DNA of 64,000 nucleotides from Terriglobia bacterium (GTDB lineage Bacteria > Acidobacteriota > Terriglobia > Terriglobales > Acidobacteriaceae). A program made the translations under genes and the position numbers. Positions 1-8,636 of this stretch are shown here, piece by piece. Every line of letters starts with the position of its first letter. Position 1 is the stretch's first letter. Where the stretch lies: the NCBI GenBank assembly GCA_020072585.1, contig JAIQGL010000033.1:1-64000 (forward strand), in the 5' to 3' direction. A model generated the notes under the pieces. The model was given only the letters and a program-made list of their open reading frames with translations, searched no databases and had not been told where the DNA came from.

Positions 1-144
1 GGCGAACGCTCATCGCAGAAATCGATCCCACCCAGCCACGCTCGAACCTCTGCGGTGCACAATCGAGGGCTGCAAAAATATGACCCAAGTGTAAAGGATG
101 TCTCGGAACGCTTTGTAAGGGATGTCGTGGAACTTTACAGCTGA
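1..144 (+). mobile_element. possible end of an insertion sequence, cut by the left edge
   Basis: A 20-base word occurs twice in direct orientation 24 bases apart, at 90-109 and 114-133, with 17 of 20 positions identical (TGTAAaGGATGTCtcGGAAC form). Repeated sites of this kind near an end that starts with TGT are typical of IS21-like elements, whose transposase binds several terminal sites. The frame from base 1 to the stop at 142-144 is open but matches nothing I recognise. The transposase genes would lie to the left of the window, so this is inference from the end structure only. Confidence 0.35.
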
Positions 145-432
145 AGGCTGGCGCGAAGACCAGCCGTACCGGAAGTTTGTTATTCCTACAAGCGTGAATA
201 GTGAAAGGGATCACGGATTCTGATCCATTACAACCCGGCAGACATTCCAACTCATTCCGTGATTGAGGAAACAGCAAACCCGCCAAAAGATGGCCTTCGT
301 GGCGAAAAAGCTGCGCCTGAACTTCTTTCTCTGGAATCCAATGTTTTGACGGGACTTGGATGCGCATGTCCGGTGAAATCCCGTGTCGTATATCATTAGT
401 GTCTTCTTTAATATTAAGACCGAGGGGCTTTG
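145..432. other. intergenic stretch upstream of the acyltransferase
   Basis: No convincing gene. It holds a short hairpin (GGCTGG at 146-151 with CCAGCC at 160-165) and a 16-base word, TGATTGAGGAAACAGC at 260-275, that recurs exactly at 60281-60296 in another intergenic stretch. A ribosome binding site GAGGGG at 422-427 precedes the next gene. Confidence 0.4.
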
Positions 433-1257
433 ATGCCGCGTTACGAATACCGCAACATACAGCCGTTGCCACAGGCCGAAAAGGCGTTTCTGGACTGGCT
501 CCAGAAGCTGGACGAGCAGTTCGCCAACCGTGACATCGAACATCGCTGTACCGTGGTGCGCAATACGCTGCATGAACTCTACCTGGGTCGCCCTTACGCT
601 GATCCCGCGCCCGGTGCACCGCTGGCGGAGCAGGCGATGGTGCACAGCTTTGATCCGCGCAATGCCTCGCTGGAACCCGAATATTACGGCGATGTGGACG
701 GGCAAAAATATGCCGAACGCAAACCCCTGATCTGGTTCTGGATGATGTTTGACCGCTCACCGGCGGGGCTGAACCACTGGCTGGGTTTCCGGGTCCGCGC
801 CATGGTGGCCAAACATGTGCTCAAGCACATTGGCAAGAACGTGAAGATTTTCCACGGCGTAGAGGTTTCTTACGGCTACAACCTGACGATCGAAGACAAC
901 ACAACGATCCACAAGTATGTGCTGCTGGACGACCGGGGAGAAATTATTATTCACGAGGGCAGCTCGATCTCCGACTACGCCAATATTTATTCCCACGACC
1001 ATGACCTGAATGACGGCATGATCGTAACGAACCGGCGAACGGAGATTGGCCCACGCGCCCGGGTCACGTATCACGCCACGGTGATGAGCGGTGTGCGCAT
1101 CCATGAACACGGACTGCTGGGGTCGATGGGCGTAGCCACCAAAGATATTGATCCCTACACGATTGCCGTGGGAATTCCCGCGAAGCCGGTGAAAGTGAAG
1201 ACGATTGCACCGCAGCCGACGGGCGCAGGCGACAAAACCGGTACGTGCGGCACATGA
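433..1257 (+). CDS. left-handed beta-helix (hexapeptide repeat) acyltransferase
   Basis: The 274-residue protein has an N-terminal helical part of about 130 residues followed by hexapeptide-repeat sequence (residues about 135-255) ending in the GIPAKPVK turn found at the end of CysE/LacA/WbbJ-type O-acetyltransferases. The loop YSHDHD in the helix carries the histidine expected to act as catalytic base. It probably transfers an acetyl or other acyl group from acyl-CoA to a sugar or small hydroxyl acceptor; the substrate cannot be told. ATG at 433 is preferred over an adjoining TTG at 430 because of its spacing from GAGGGG. No operon partners are evident. Confidence 0.8.
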   Translation: MPRYEYRNIQPLPQAEKAFLDWLQKLDEQFANRDIEHRCTVVRNTLHELYLGRPYADPAPGAPLAEQAMVHSFDPRNASLEPEYYGDVDGQKYAERKPLIWFWMMFDRSPAGLNHWLGFRVRAMVAKHVLKHIGKNVKIFHGVEVSYGYNLTIEDNTTIHKYVLLDDRGEIIIHEGSSISDYANIYSHDHDLNDGMIVTNRRTEIGPRARVTYHATVMSGVRIHEHGLLGSMGVATKDIDPYTIAVGIPAKPVKVKTIAPQPTGAGDKTGTCGT

Positions 1258-1266
1258 TAGGATCTA

Positions 1267-1364
1267 GCAAATAGCAATTCGCCTTTAGCACTTAGCCATG
1301 TGTGTTGCTCTTTAGCACGTTCGGTGCAGATCTGGCTCATTGCTATCTGCCAATTGCTATTTGC
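1267..1364. repeat. long-arm inverted repeat upstream of trpS
   Basis: GCAAATAGCAATT at 1267-1279 is perfectly inverted as AATTGCTATTTGC at 1352-1364. Between the arms are further variants of the word TTAGCA. The right arm ends 15 bases before the trpS start, so the hairpin would lie in or just before the leader. It resembles the hairpins before scpB and before the histidine kinase in layout, though not in exact sequence. Confidence 0.6.
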
Positions 1365-1379
1365 GTTTTGCTCACACCA

Positions 1380-2855
1380 ATGACAAACCCACAAGAGAAT
1401 CCACGTCCGCGCGCCCTGAGCGGCATGCGTCCCACAGGCAAGTTGCATCTGGGCAACTACGTTGGAGCGTTGCAGAGCTGGGTCCGGCTCCAGGATTCCT
1501 ACGATTGTTTCTTCTTTGTGGCCGACTGGCATGCGCTCACCACCGACTATGACAACACGGCGCGCCTGGCCGACAACTCTCTGGAGGTGGTCCTGGATTT
1601 CCTGGCGGCCGGCCTTGATCCGGAGAAGTGCGCCATTTTTGTGCAGTCGCATGTGAAGCAGCATGCGGAATTGCATCTGTTGTTTTCCATGATTACGCCG
1701 CTGGGCTGGCTGGAACGCGTCCCAACTTATAAGGAACAGCAGCAGGAAATGCCGAATAAAGACCTGCACATGTACGGCTTCCTGGGCTATCCGCTGCTAC
1801 AGGCAGCCGACATTCTCATTTACCGGCCAGGGTTCGTGCCGGTGGGGGCCGACCAGGACGTGCATGTGGAGCTGACGCGCGAAGTTGCCCGGCGCTTTAA
1901 CCAGTTTTACAAGCTGGAAGGCAAACCTATTCTGCCCGAACCGCAAACACTTCTCACGCCCACACCCAAGCTGCTCGGCACGGACAAGCGGAAGATGTCA
2001 AAATCGTATGGCAACTCGATTCTATTGGGCGATGAAGCAGCGGTTGTAGAACAAAAAATCAAAGGCAGCGTTACTGACCGGCCAAAGCTCACGGACCGCG
2101 GCAATCCCAGCCAATGTCCGGTGGGCAACCTGCACCAGATTTTCAGCGATCACGAACGCCTTGCCTATATCACGCAGGGTTGCACGCAGGCCTCGATCAC
2201 CTGCGTTGAATGCAAAGCGCTGGCGGTGGAGAGCGTGAATGCACATCTGGCGCCGATCCGGGAGCGGCGGCGAGAGCTGGCCCAGAATCCAGCGCGCCTG
2301 CGAGAAACAATCTTGCACGGAGCGCAAAAAGCTACAGTGGCGGCAGAAGAAACCATGGCTGCCGTGCGCGAAGCGGTGGGGTTGCTGCGGTTGGGCGCGG
2401 TCGAGGAGTTGACGGAGAAAGAGGAAAGCACGGCTACGCTGCGCGTGCCTGAAGCGGTTAAGGCAGCAAGAACTGAGGAAGAAAAATGGGACATTCGTGT
2501 TGCTGCATGGTGGGAACAGGTTAACAAAGTGCATCCGTTACGGAAGGACAGGCGTGGGATCTTCATTACTCGCAAAGGTAGAAAGGTCGGCGTTCATGCG
2601 GCTGAAGAAAAACGTGACGGATGGAATTTCGAGTTCGAAAACCGTCCTGTCAACGTAATAGTTCTGTTAGCTGAGGATAAAGACGGGTACCTGCACCCTT
2701 ATGTTTTACCTCCCAAATTTCTTCAGGAACACTGGAAGTTTGGAGGAGTTGGCGACAGATGGGTCAGGAAGATCAACGGTGTGGCTATACTGGCCGTCGG
2801 AACAGAAAATGTTTCGATTCAGGAATACGAAGGCAACTACAGCCCTCTTCAGTAA
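1380..2855 (+). CDS. trpS: tryptophanyl-tRNA synthetase with a C-terminal extension
   Basis: Class I aminoacyl-tRNA synthetase that charges tRNA-Trp. The HIGH-type signature is TGKLHLGNYVG (residues 19-29), and the KMSKS loop is GTDKRKMSKSYGN (about 200-212). Bacterial TrpRS is normally about 330-350 residues; this one is 491. The standard fold ends near residue 336, and the last 155 residues form an extra domain with no similarity I recognise, containing the motifs GRKVGVHAAEE and LHPYVLPPKFL. No frameshift is needed: the frame is continuous to the stop. ATG at 1380 is the start; the frame is open further upstream to 1302 but that part covers the inverted repeat. The extension looks lower in GC than the core. 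Confidence 0.92.
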   Translation: MTNPQENPRPRALSGMRPTGKLHLGNYVGALQSWVRLQDSYDCFFFVADWHALTTDYDNTARLADNSLEVVLDFLAAGLDPEKCAIFVQSHVKQHAELHLLFSMITPLGWLERVPTYKEQQQEMPNKDLHMYGFLGYPLLQAADILIYRPGFVPVGADQDVHVELTREVARRFNQFYKLEGKPILPEPQTLLTPTPKLLGTDKRKMSKSYGNSILLGDEAAVVEQKIKGSVTDRPKLTDRGNPSQCPVGNLHQIFSDHERLAYITQGCTQASITCVECKALAVESVNAHLAPIRERRRELAQNPARLRETILHGAQKATVAAEETMAAVREAVGLLRLGAVEELTEKEESTATLRVPEAVKAARTEEEKWDIRVAAWWEQVNKVHPLRKDRRGIFITRKGRKVGVHAAEEKRDGWNFEFENRPVNVIVLLAEDKDGYLHPYVLPPKFLQEHWKFGGVGDRWVRKINGVAILAVGTENVSIQEYEGNYSPLQ

Positions 2856-2861
2856 CTCCTC

Positions 2862-2960
2862 GTGAGAACTCCCTGAATCGGTATGGCGGAAGAACGCTGC
2901 ACCGGGGTTCTTCGACTTTACCTCGCTCCTCCTGTCGCGAGGTGCCGCTCAGAATGACAG
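2862..2960. repeat. dispersed intergenic repeat, copy 1
   Basis: The stretch starts GTGAGAACTCCCTGAATC and ends CAGAATGACAG. It shares its beginning and the middle word TTCGACTT with 19100-19202. It contains a hairpin with arms CCTCGC and GCGAGG. It lies between trpS and scpA; the rest of 2961-3129 shows no gene. Confidence 0.5.
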
Positions 2961-3129
2961 ACGGAGAGGGCATTCTCAAACTTGCTGTTTTCTCAATTTC
3001 TACCGCTTTGATCCGATAAAAAAGACGCGTAATCCACAGCCCTGGCTTCGGCAGGAGCCATCGATAACATTTAGAATTGGTAACGTTAAGCTTTGCATTT
3101 CCTGATCGCCCCAATGCGAAGTGGAAACG

Positions 3130-3198
3130 CAAGGTCCCTCCAGCCTACTCGCGCGCTGATGACAGCGCGCGCTCGCTGAACGGCTGTCGGGATGACGA
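3130..3198. repeat. double-stem dispersed repeat, copy A
   Basis: This 69-base element starts CAAGGTCCCTC and ends GTCGGGATGACGA. The inner stem is GCGCGC-tgatgacagc-GCGCGC and the outer stem is AGCC/GGCT plus TCCC/GGGA. Copies B (11104-11172) and C (18099-18168) keep the same unpaired words and the 10-base loop pattern TGA-N5-GC, but change both halves of each stem together. This copy lies upstream of scpA. Confidence 0.75.
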
Positions 3199-3261
3199 AA
3201 ATGATGGGTTGCAGAAAGCGAATGGGGCTGCGAGTTCCCCCGTTTCGCTGTGTCCGAAGTC

Positions 3262-4071
3262 ATGACTGAAACTTCACAATCCGCGAAGCCGCAGACCAAC
3301 GAGTTCCCTTTCTCGGTCAGCGTGGGCACGGTCTATGACGGCCCGCTCGATCTGCTGCTGGACCTGGTGCGCAAGCAGGACATCGACATTTACGACATTC
3401 CGATTGCAAAGATCACGGCACAGTATCTGGGGTACGTGGAAAACCTGAAGCACCTGGATGTGGACATAGCGGCGGAGTTTATCTACATGGCGTCTCTGCT
3501 TATTCACATCAAGAGCAAGATGCTGCTGCCGCGCGATCCGGATGCGCCGGCAGGCGAGCCGGACGATCCGCGTGAAGAGCTGGTGCAGCGGCTTCTGGAG
3601 CATGAAAAATACAAGAACGCGGCGCAGATGCTGATGCAGAAGCAGCAGATTGAAGATGCGGTGGTGAGCAATCCGTCCATGAAGGAATTCAAGGATGCGG
3701 AAGGCACCGAACCGGAGCTGGCTGCGGACGTGGTAGACCTGGTGCGCACGTTTCAGCAGATACTGGACCGCGCCAAATCGCGCCCAGTGCTACAGGTGGA
3801 TGAAGAAACCGTAACCGTGGGGCAGATGATTGAGTATTTCCGCCGCCGCCTGCTGATGGAAGACCGTCCCATCCGGCTGAAGCGTCTTTTGCAGCACGTG
3901 ACATCGCGACATGCGCTCATCTCATCGTTTTTAGCATTACTGGAACTGGTACGGCTGCAAGCGATTTTGCTGCGGCAGGAAAGAGTTTTTGGCGAAGTCC
4001 TGATCAAGAAGCATCCAATGTTTGACACTGTAATGGGCGAAGGCGCCGCGGTGAGAGATGACTGGAGATGA
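3262..4071 (+). CDS. scpA: segregation and condensation protein A
   Basis: ScpA is the kleisin subunit that bridges SMC heads in the bacterial condensin complex. The hallmark YDGPLDLLLDLVRKQDIDIYD lies near the N-terminus in two adjoining blocks (YDGPLDLLLDL, then RKQDIDIYD). It is followed by the helical EFIYMASLLIHIKSKMLLPR segment, an acidic linker, and a C-terminal winged-helix (SRHALISSFLALLELVRL). Length (269 residues) is near the family norm. A GTG at 3250 in the same frame is an alternative start; neither has a strong ribosome site. scpB and rluB follow on the same strand, the usual arrangement. Confidence 0.93.
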   Translation: MTETSQSAKPQTNEFPFSVSVGTVYDGPLDLLLDLVRKQDIDIYDIPIAKITAQYLGYVENLKHLDVDIAAEFIYMASLLIHIKSKMLLPRDPDAPAGEPDDPREELVQRLLEHEKYKNAAQMLMQKQQIEDAVVSNPSMKEFKDAEGTEPELAADVVDLVRTFQQILDRAKSRPVLQVDEETVTVGQMIEYFRRRLLMEDRPIRLKRLLQHVTSRHALISSFLALLELVRLQAILLRQERVFGEVLIKKHPMFDTVMGEGAAVRDDWR

Positions 4072-4096
4072 GCTGCGGGTATTTAGTAATTAGTAA

Positions 4097-4143
4097 TTGG
4101 TATTTGGCGAAAACATGTGAGCATTGCAGTGGCCAAATACCAA
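4097..4143. repeat. dispersed palindromic element between scpA and scpB
   Basis: TTGGTATTTGGC at 4097-4108 is inverted as GCCAAATACCAA at 4132-4143. The 20 bases at 4131-4150 occur in exact reverse complement at 34316-34335, in another intergenic hairpin. The element occupies the entire scpA-scpB gap and abuts the GTG start of scpB at 4163. Confidence 0.7.
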
Positions 4144-4162
4144 GTACCAACTACTAACTACC

Positions 4163-5080
4163 GTGTCCATTAAAGCCCAACTCGAAGCACTTATTTACGC
4201 GGCGGAAGATCCCATCACGCTGGACCAGATGGCAGCGCTGCTGAAGGACGATTTGCTGGCGCTGAAGACCGCGCCAGCGGCAGCAATGGAACCGCCGGCT
4301 GACGCTGAGCAGCAACCGCAGCCGCAACCGGAGCAGGCGGAAGACCATCTTGGCGCGGTGGAAGACACGAGCGCTCCCGCTGTGGAACCGCGCGTCGCCA
4401 AGAAAACAAAAGACAAATCGGAAAAAGTCGAGCTACGCGGCCTGCTGAAGCCATTTCTGGAAGAACTGATCACGGACTACGCGAAGGAAGATCATGGCAT
4501 TGAAATCCGCGAGGTAGCGAGCGGCTACCGGATGTCGACCAAGCCGGAGCATCACGATGTGGTGCGCGCCTTCTCAAAGAGCCTGAAGCCGCCAATCCGC
4601 CTCTCACTCCAGGCGCTGGAGACGCTGGCTGTCATTGCATACAAACAGCCGGTCACGGTACCGGAGATCAGCGACATTCGCGGCGTGGATGCAGCCGGCG
4701 TGATTGGAACTCTCCTGGAACGCAAACTCATCACCACCGCGGGACGTAAAGCTGTGGTCGGCCGGCCGATGCTGTACAAGACGACGAAGGACTTCCTGAT
4801 GCGCTTTGGCCTGCGCGATCTGAGCGAGCTACCCAGCCTGGAAGAATTTGAAAAACTGGCTGCGGGTGAGATGCAGGATGAACTGTTCGGCGCCGGCGAG
4901 GGGGCCATTCCCGACGCGACCGGCACCTCCGGCGACGATGGCGGCGTGGAGCAGATGGAAGAAGACAAGGCCGAGGTCCCGCAGAACGTAACAGAGCCTA
5001 CGGTTTCCTCCGACCCTGAACACGATAAGGCAGACGAACAGGTGGCCGGGCAGATTGCTTCTGAAAGCACAGGAGGCTAA
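4163..5080 (+). CDS. scpB: segregation and condensation protein B
   Basis: ScpB forms a winged-helix dimer on ScpA in the SMC condensin complex. The core match is the second winged-helix region, with motifs LEALIYAAEDPIT near the N-terminus, VASGYRMSTKPE, LETLAVIAYKQPVT and GVIGTLLERKLI. Two features are unusual. A proline, glutamine and acid-rich insert of about 50 residues (about residues 32-85) splits the first winged helix. An acidic tail of about 60 residues follows the core. GTG at 4163 is chosen because the protein family begins at this point; an in-frame TTG at 4124 would translate the palindromic repeat. Two bases separate its stop from rluB. Confidence 0.9.
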   Translation: MSIKAQLEALIYAAEDPITLDQMAALLKDDLLALKTAPAAAMEPPADAEQQPQPQPEQAEDHLGAVEDTSAPAVEPRVAKKTKDKSEKVELRGLLKPFLEELITDYAKEDHGIEIREVASGYRMSTKPEHHDVVRAFSKSLKPPIRLSLQALETLAVIAYKQPVTVPEISDIRGVDAAGVIGTLLERKLITTAGRKAVVGRPMLYKTTKDFLMRFGLRDLSELPSLEEFEKLAAGEMQDELFGAGEGAIPDATGTSGDDGGVEQMEEDKAEVPQNVTEPTVSSDPEHDKADEQVAGQIASESTGG

Positions 5081-5082
5081 GG

Positions 5083-6009
5083 ATGCCTCCACAGCGGCTA
5101 CAGAAGATCATCGCGGCGGCGGGAATTTCCTCGCGCCGGAAAGCCGAAGAGCTGATCACGCAAGGGCGGGTCAGCGTGAACGGCCAGACCGTCACTGAGC
5201 TGGGCAGCAAGGCTGACCTGGAGCGCGACCACATTAAAGTAGATGGCAAGCTGTTGCAGGGTGCGGAGCGCCACGTCTATTTGCTTCTGAACAAACCTAA
5301 AGGCTACGTGACCACTGTTTCCGATCCTGAACACCGCCCCACGGTCATGGACCTGGTGAAGGGCGTTGGAGCGCGCATCTATCCCGTGGGCAGGCTGGAT
5401 TGGTCGAGTGAAGGGCTCCTGCTGTTGACCAATGATGGAGAGCTGGCCAGCAAGCTGACGCGCGCCGCATCGCACGTACCTAAGACCTATCTGGTCAAGA
5501 TTGCGGGACGGGCGACGGAAGAGGAAATCGAAAAGCTGCGCCGGGGCATCAGGATTGGCGCCAAGCCGGGGCCGCGTCGTCTGGAAAAAGCAATCCACAC
5601 CGCTCCTGCCCAAATCAGCCTGATGAAAAACGCAATCAATCCCTGGTATGAAGTCACGCTGATCGAAGGCAAGAACCGGCAGATCCGGCGGATGTTTGAA
5701 GAGATTGGCCACCACGTGGAAAAAATCAAACGCGTGCGCTATGGCCCGCTTACACTCGATGTGGAACCCGGACAATATCGCGAGCTTGCGCCGAAAGAAA
5801 TTGCCGCTCTGCGCCGCTCAGATCGCACGGATCGGCCGCAACTGGCAGAACGCAGGGGACCTTCGCGGTCCAGGGATCACGGCCCTAAAGAGCGTGAACC
5901 CAGAAATCACGGCCCCAAAGATCAGGACCCTAGAGATCGCGGGCCCGGCAGAGAAAAAAAACGAAACCGCGCACAGTCACCGCCGAATAAGTCCCGTACT
6001 GGGAATTAA
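5083..6009 (+). CDS. rluB: 23S rRNA pseudouridine synthase, RluB/RsuA family
   Basis: The S4 RNA-binding domain covers residues 1-60 (LQKIIAAAGISSRRKAEELI). The catalytic domain carries the RsuA-family motif GRLDWSSEGLLLLTNDGE with the nucleophile Asp at about 106, and KNRQIRRMFE further on. The enzyme isomerises a uridine in 23S rRNA. From about residue 250 the protein has a basic, arginine-rich tail with repeats of the form (D/N)HGPK and RDRGPG, likely disordered and RNA-contacting. A strong AGGAGG site sits just ahead of ATG 5083, inside the end of scpB, suggesting translational coupling. Confidence 0.9.
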   Translation: MPPQRLQKIIAAAGISSRRKAEELITQGRVSVNGQTVTELGSKADLERDHIKVDGKLLQGAERHVYLLLNKPKGYVTTVSDPEHRPTVMDLVKGVGARIYPVGRLDWSSEGLLLLTNDGELASKLTRAASHVPKTYLVKIAGRATEEEIEKLRRGIRIGAKPGPRRLEKAIHTAPAQISLMKNAINPWYEVTLIEGKNRQIRRMFEEIGHHVEKIKRVRYGPLTLDVEPGQYRELAPKEIAALRRSDRTDRPQLAERRGPSRSRDHGPKEREPRNHGPKDQDPRDRGPGREKKRNRAQSPPNKSRTGN

Positions 6010-6077
6010 TGCCTGCCGCGGAGATGGCTTAAGCATCTCTGCTTGTGGTACAAACGTCTATTGTTCCTTCTCTGCCG

Positions 6078-7211
6078 ATGAAAAAGACCGTTCTTGATCA
6101 AATCCCGGAGCACATACGCGCGCTGGTGGGCTACGTGCCCGGCAAGCCGATGCGCCAGGCGCAGCGCGAATCCGGCAAGACCATGATCAAGATGGCGTCC
6201 AATGAGAATCCGTTTGGGCCGTCACCGCTGGCGGTGGAGGCGATACGCACTGCCGCAGCCGAGGTGAATCTTTATCCGGATAATGACGCCAGCGAGTTGC
6301 GCCAAGCTCTGGCAGCGCGGCATCAGCTTGCGGAAGAGCAGATATTTATCGCGGACGGCTCTCTGGGAATTCTGGACGTTCTGGCCCGGACGCTGCTTGT
6401 GCCGGGAACAAACTGTATCAGCAGCGAACGCTCATTCATCAGCTATCCGCTGGTGACGCGGACGATTGGCGCACAGTTCATAGACGTTCCCATGAAGCAG
6501 GACACATATGATCTGGACGCGATTGCCGCAACCATTCATGAGCAGACGCGCGTCGTGATCCTGGCGAACCCTAACAATCCAACAGGCACCATGTTTGACG
6601 CCGATGCGACCGAGGCGTTCCTAAGCCGGGTGCCGGAAAACGTGCTGGTGGTGCTGGACGAAGCTTATTCGGACTTTGCCGAGTATTTTGCCCGGCAGCG
6701 CGGCATCACCTATTCGCGATCCTTTGAGTACGTGCGCGCCGGACGGCAGAACGTGCTGGTGCTGCGCACATTTTCCAAGGCGCACGGGCTGGCCGGCATT
6801 CGTCTGGGCTATGCCTGCGGAGATCCTGAACTGCTGCGCATTTTTGCCCGTGTACGCAATTCGTTTTCAATATCCGTAGTGGCTGAAGCCGCAGGGCTGG
6901 CGGCGATCCGCGATGAAAACCACATTCGCAAAACCGTGGAAAACAATGCCATTGGCGCGAAGTGGCTGATGGAACGCTTTGCTGAAATTGGCATCCATGC
7001 CGTACCGACGAGCGCAAACTTCATCTATTTCACCGTAGACGAAGATGCCGGGGCCTTTGCCCACCGAATGCAGGCTGAAGGAGTGATTGTGCGCTCACTG
7101 GCGCCATGGGGCATCCCCAATGCCATACGCGTCAGCATCGGCACGCCGGAGCAGAATGAGATATTTTTCCGCGCATTGAAGAAATTAACGCGGCAGGCCG
7201 TGACACCTTAG
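6078..7211 (+). CDS. hisC: histidinol-phosphate aminotransferase
   Basis: PLP-dependent class I/II aminotransferase of histidine biosynthesis, converting imidazole-acetol phosphate and glutamate to histidinol phosphate. The PLP lysine is in the family motif RTFSKAHGLAGIRLGYA; NPNNPTG and VVLDEAYSDF provide cofactor contacts. Its 377 residues are typical. ATG 6078 is chosen; the frame is open upstream to 6045 but the family starts here. It follows rluB with 68 bases between. HisC-like enzymes can also use other aromatic keto acids, so substrate range is not certain. Confidence 0.88.
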   Translation: MKKTVLDQIPEHIRALVGYVPGKPMRQAQRESGKTMIKMASNENPFGPSPLAVEAIRTAAAEVNLYPDNDASELRQALAARHQLAEEQIFIADGSLGILDVLARTLLVPGTNCISSERSFISYPLVTRTIGAQFIDVPMKQDTYDLDAIAATIHEQTRVVILANPNNPTGTMFDADATEAFLSRVPENVLVVLDEAYSDFAEYFARQRGITYSRSFEYVRAGRQNVLVLRTFSKAHGLAGIRLGYACGDPELLRIFARVRNSFSISVVAEAAGLAAIRDENHIRKTVENNAIGAKWLMERFAEIGIHAVPTSANFIYFTVDEDAGAFAHRMQAEGVIVRSLAPWGIPNAIRVSIGTPEQNEIFFRALKKLTRQAVTP

Positions 7212-7314
7212 CAAGGGTATCCGCCGATAAACGTGCGGCAATTCTTGAGTTCCCCCAACAAAACAAAACGCAACTTTCGCGGGCCTTCTCAATCTATCAA
7301 CTACAGGAGGCACC

Positions 7315-7647
7315 ATGAGATTGAACTTCTTTGATCGTGTCGCACTGGGACTGGCAACCTTGTTTCTGGGAATGATAGCGCTGCGACCACTGCTGGCCCC
7401 GGATGTGGCGCATGCCGAAACGCCAAATAGCCGTTTGTACGTTGAACCGGGAACCCACACACTCATTGCGCCCGACAGAAGCCGGCAGGTGCAAGGCAAG
7501 GTGATGATAGACCTCACTACCGGAAACATCTGGGGTTTTCCCACTGCCCCGGACTTGCCGTACCCGATCGATACGCTCAAGGCCCAGGCCGCCACTTCAT
7601 CCCCGATGCATCTGGGAAAGTTTGACCTGTCAAAGATGCGGCCCTGA
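7315..7647 (+). CDS. small exported protein of unknown function
   Basis: 110 residues with an N-terminal hydrophobic segment (about 8-28, ending APDVAHAE) that reads as a signal peptide or single membrane anchor. The mature part contains IDLTTGNIWGFPT. A strong AGGAGG ribosome site precedes ATG 7315. I do not recognise a family. It stands between hisC and an ABC permease without clear coupling to either. Confidence 0.7.
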   Translation: MRLNFFDRVALGLATLFLGMIALRPLLAPDVAHAETPNSRLYVEPGTHTLIAPDRSRQVQGKVMIDLTTGNIWGFPTAPDLPYPIDTLKAQAATSSPMHLGKFDLSKMRP

Positions 7648-7691
7648 TCCAAAGTGAGGCCCGACGGATGTTGAGGTAGGATGGATTGACC

Positions 7692-8552
7692 ATGGCTTCC
7701 ACTACCTGGACCACCGCAACCACACTGGGACGGCGCAACGTGCTTGCGTCAGCCGGCATGGTGCTGGTGGCCGTGTTTGTGGTCTTTGCGCTGTTCGCGC
7801 CGTGGATTGCGCCGCAAAACCCCAGCAATATTGATCTGCCTTCGCGGCTGCAGCCGCCCGGCGCCGCGCATTGGTTCGGCACGGACGAACTGGGCCGTGA
7901 CATCTTTTCCCGCGTGATTTACGGTGCGCGCATTTCCATGCTGGTGGGCAGCAGCGTGGTGGCAGGCTCATTATTTCTGGGGCTGATTCTGGGTTCCATT
8001 GCAGGCTATTACGGCGGGATGGCCGACAAATTCTTTAGCGTAATCCTGATGAACGCCTTCCTCTCCTTCCCGGGAATTCTGCTGGCGATTGCGTGCGTGG
8101 CCTTTCTGGGACCGGGCATTTTCAATCTGATTCTGGCGCTGTGTATTGGGGGATGGGTAGGCTACGCGCGCCTGGTGCGGGCGCAGGTATTGGTGGTAAA
8201 GGAAAAAGAATTCGTGGAAGCAGCGCGGGCCCTGGGCGCGAGCGACTGGCGGATCGTGACGCGGCACATCCTGCCCAATATCATTCAGCCGGTGATTGTG
8301 CAGGCCGCCATTGGAATGGCCGGAGCCGTTCTGGCGGAAGCGACCATGAGCTTTCTGGGGCTGGGCGTTCCGCCCCCGACGGCAAGCTGGGGAGCCATGC
8401 TCAATGACGGCCGTGCACATCTCTTTGATGCGCCGCATCTGGTGCTCTTCCCTGCCCTGGCGGTCATGCTGGCCGTACTTTCCTTCAACTTCATTGGTGA
8501 CGCGCTGCGGGATTACATGGATCCGAGGTCGAGGATTGAAGCGGGGTTGTAG
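7692..8552 (+). CDS. peptide/nickel ABC transporter permease, DppC type
   Basis: Inner-membrane permease with about six membrane helices. The N-terminal DppC signature PSRLQPPGAAHWFGTDELGRDIFSR is split across about residues 40-65. The EAA loop for ATPase docking is EAARALGASDWRIVTRHILPN (two adjoining parts). It should form a heterodimer with a DppB-type permease; the closest one here is 11201-12118 on the opposite strand, about 3.4 kb away, so the two are not co-transcribed. No ATPase gene is in the window. ATG 7692 is preferred over TTG 7686. Confidence 0.88.
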   Translation: MASTTWTTATTLGRRNVLASAGMVLVAVFVVFALFAPWIAPQNPSNIDLPSRLQPPGAAHWFGTDELGRDIFSRVIYGARISMLVGSSVVAGSLFLGLILGSIAGYYGGMADKFFSVILMNAFLSFPGILLAIACVAFLGPGIFNLILALCIGGWVGYARLVRAQVLVVKEKEFVEAARALGASDWRIVTRHILPNIIQPVIVQAAIGMAGAVLAEATMSFLGLGVPPPTASWGAMLNDGRAHLFDAPHLVLFPALAVMLAVLSFNFIGDALRDYMDPRSRIEAGL

Positions 8553-8636
8553 TGGCGTAAATCAAACAGAGCTGGCTTTGACAGATTCGGCGAGAACTCA
8601 ACATCTGTTCAGAAAATGGTCAAGCGCTCGGAGAAA

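Noticed and set aside
1155-1769. Minus-strand reading frame over the trpS start
   Set aside because: It overlaps the conserved TrpRS N-terminus and has no ribosome site or recognisable motif.
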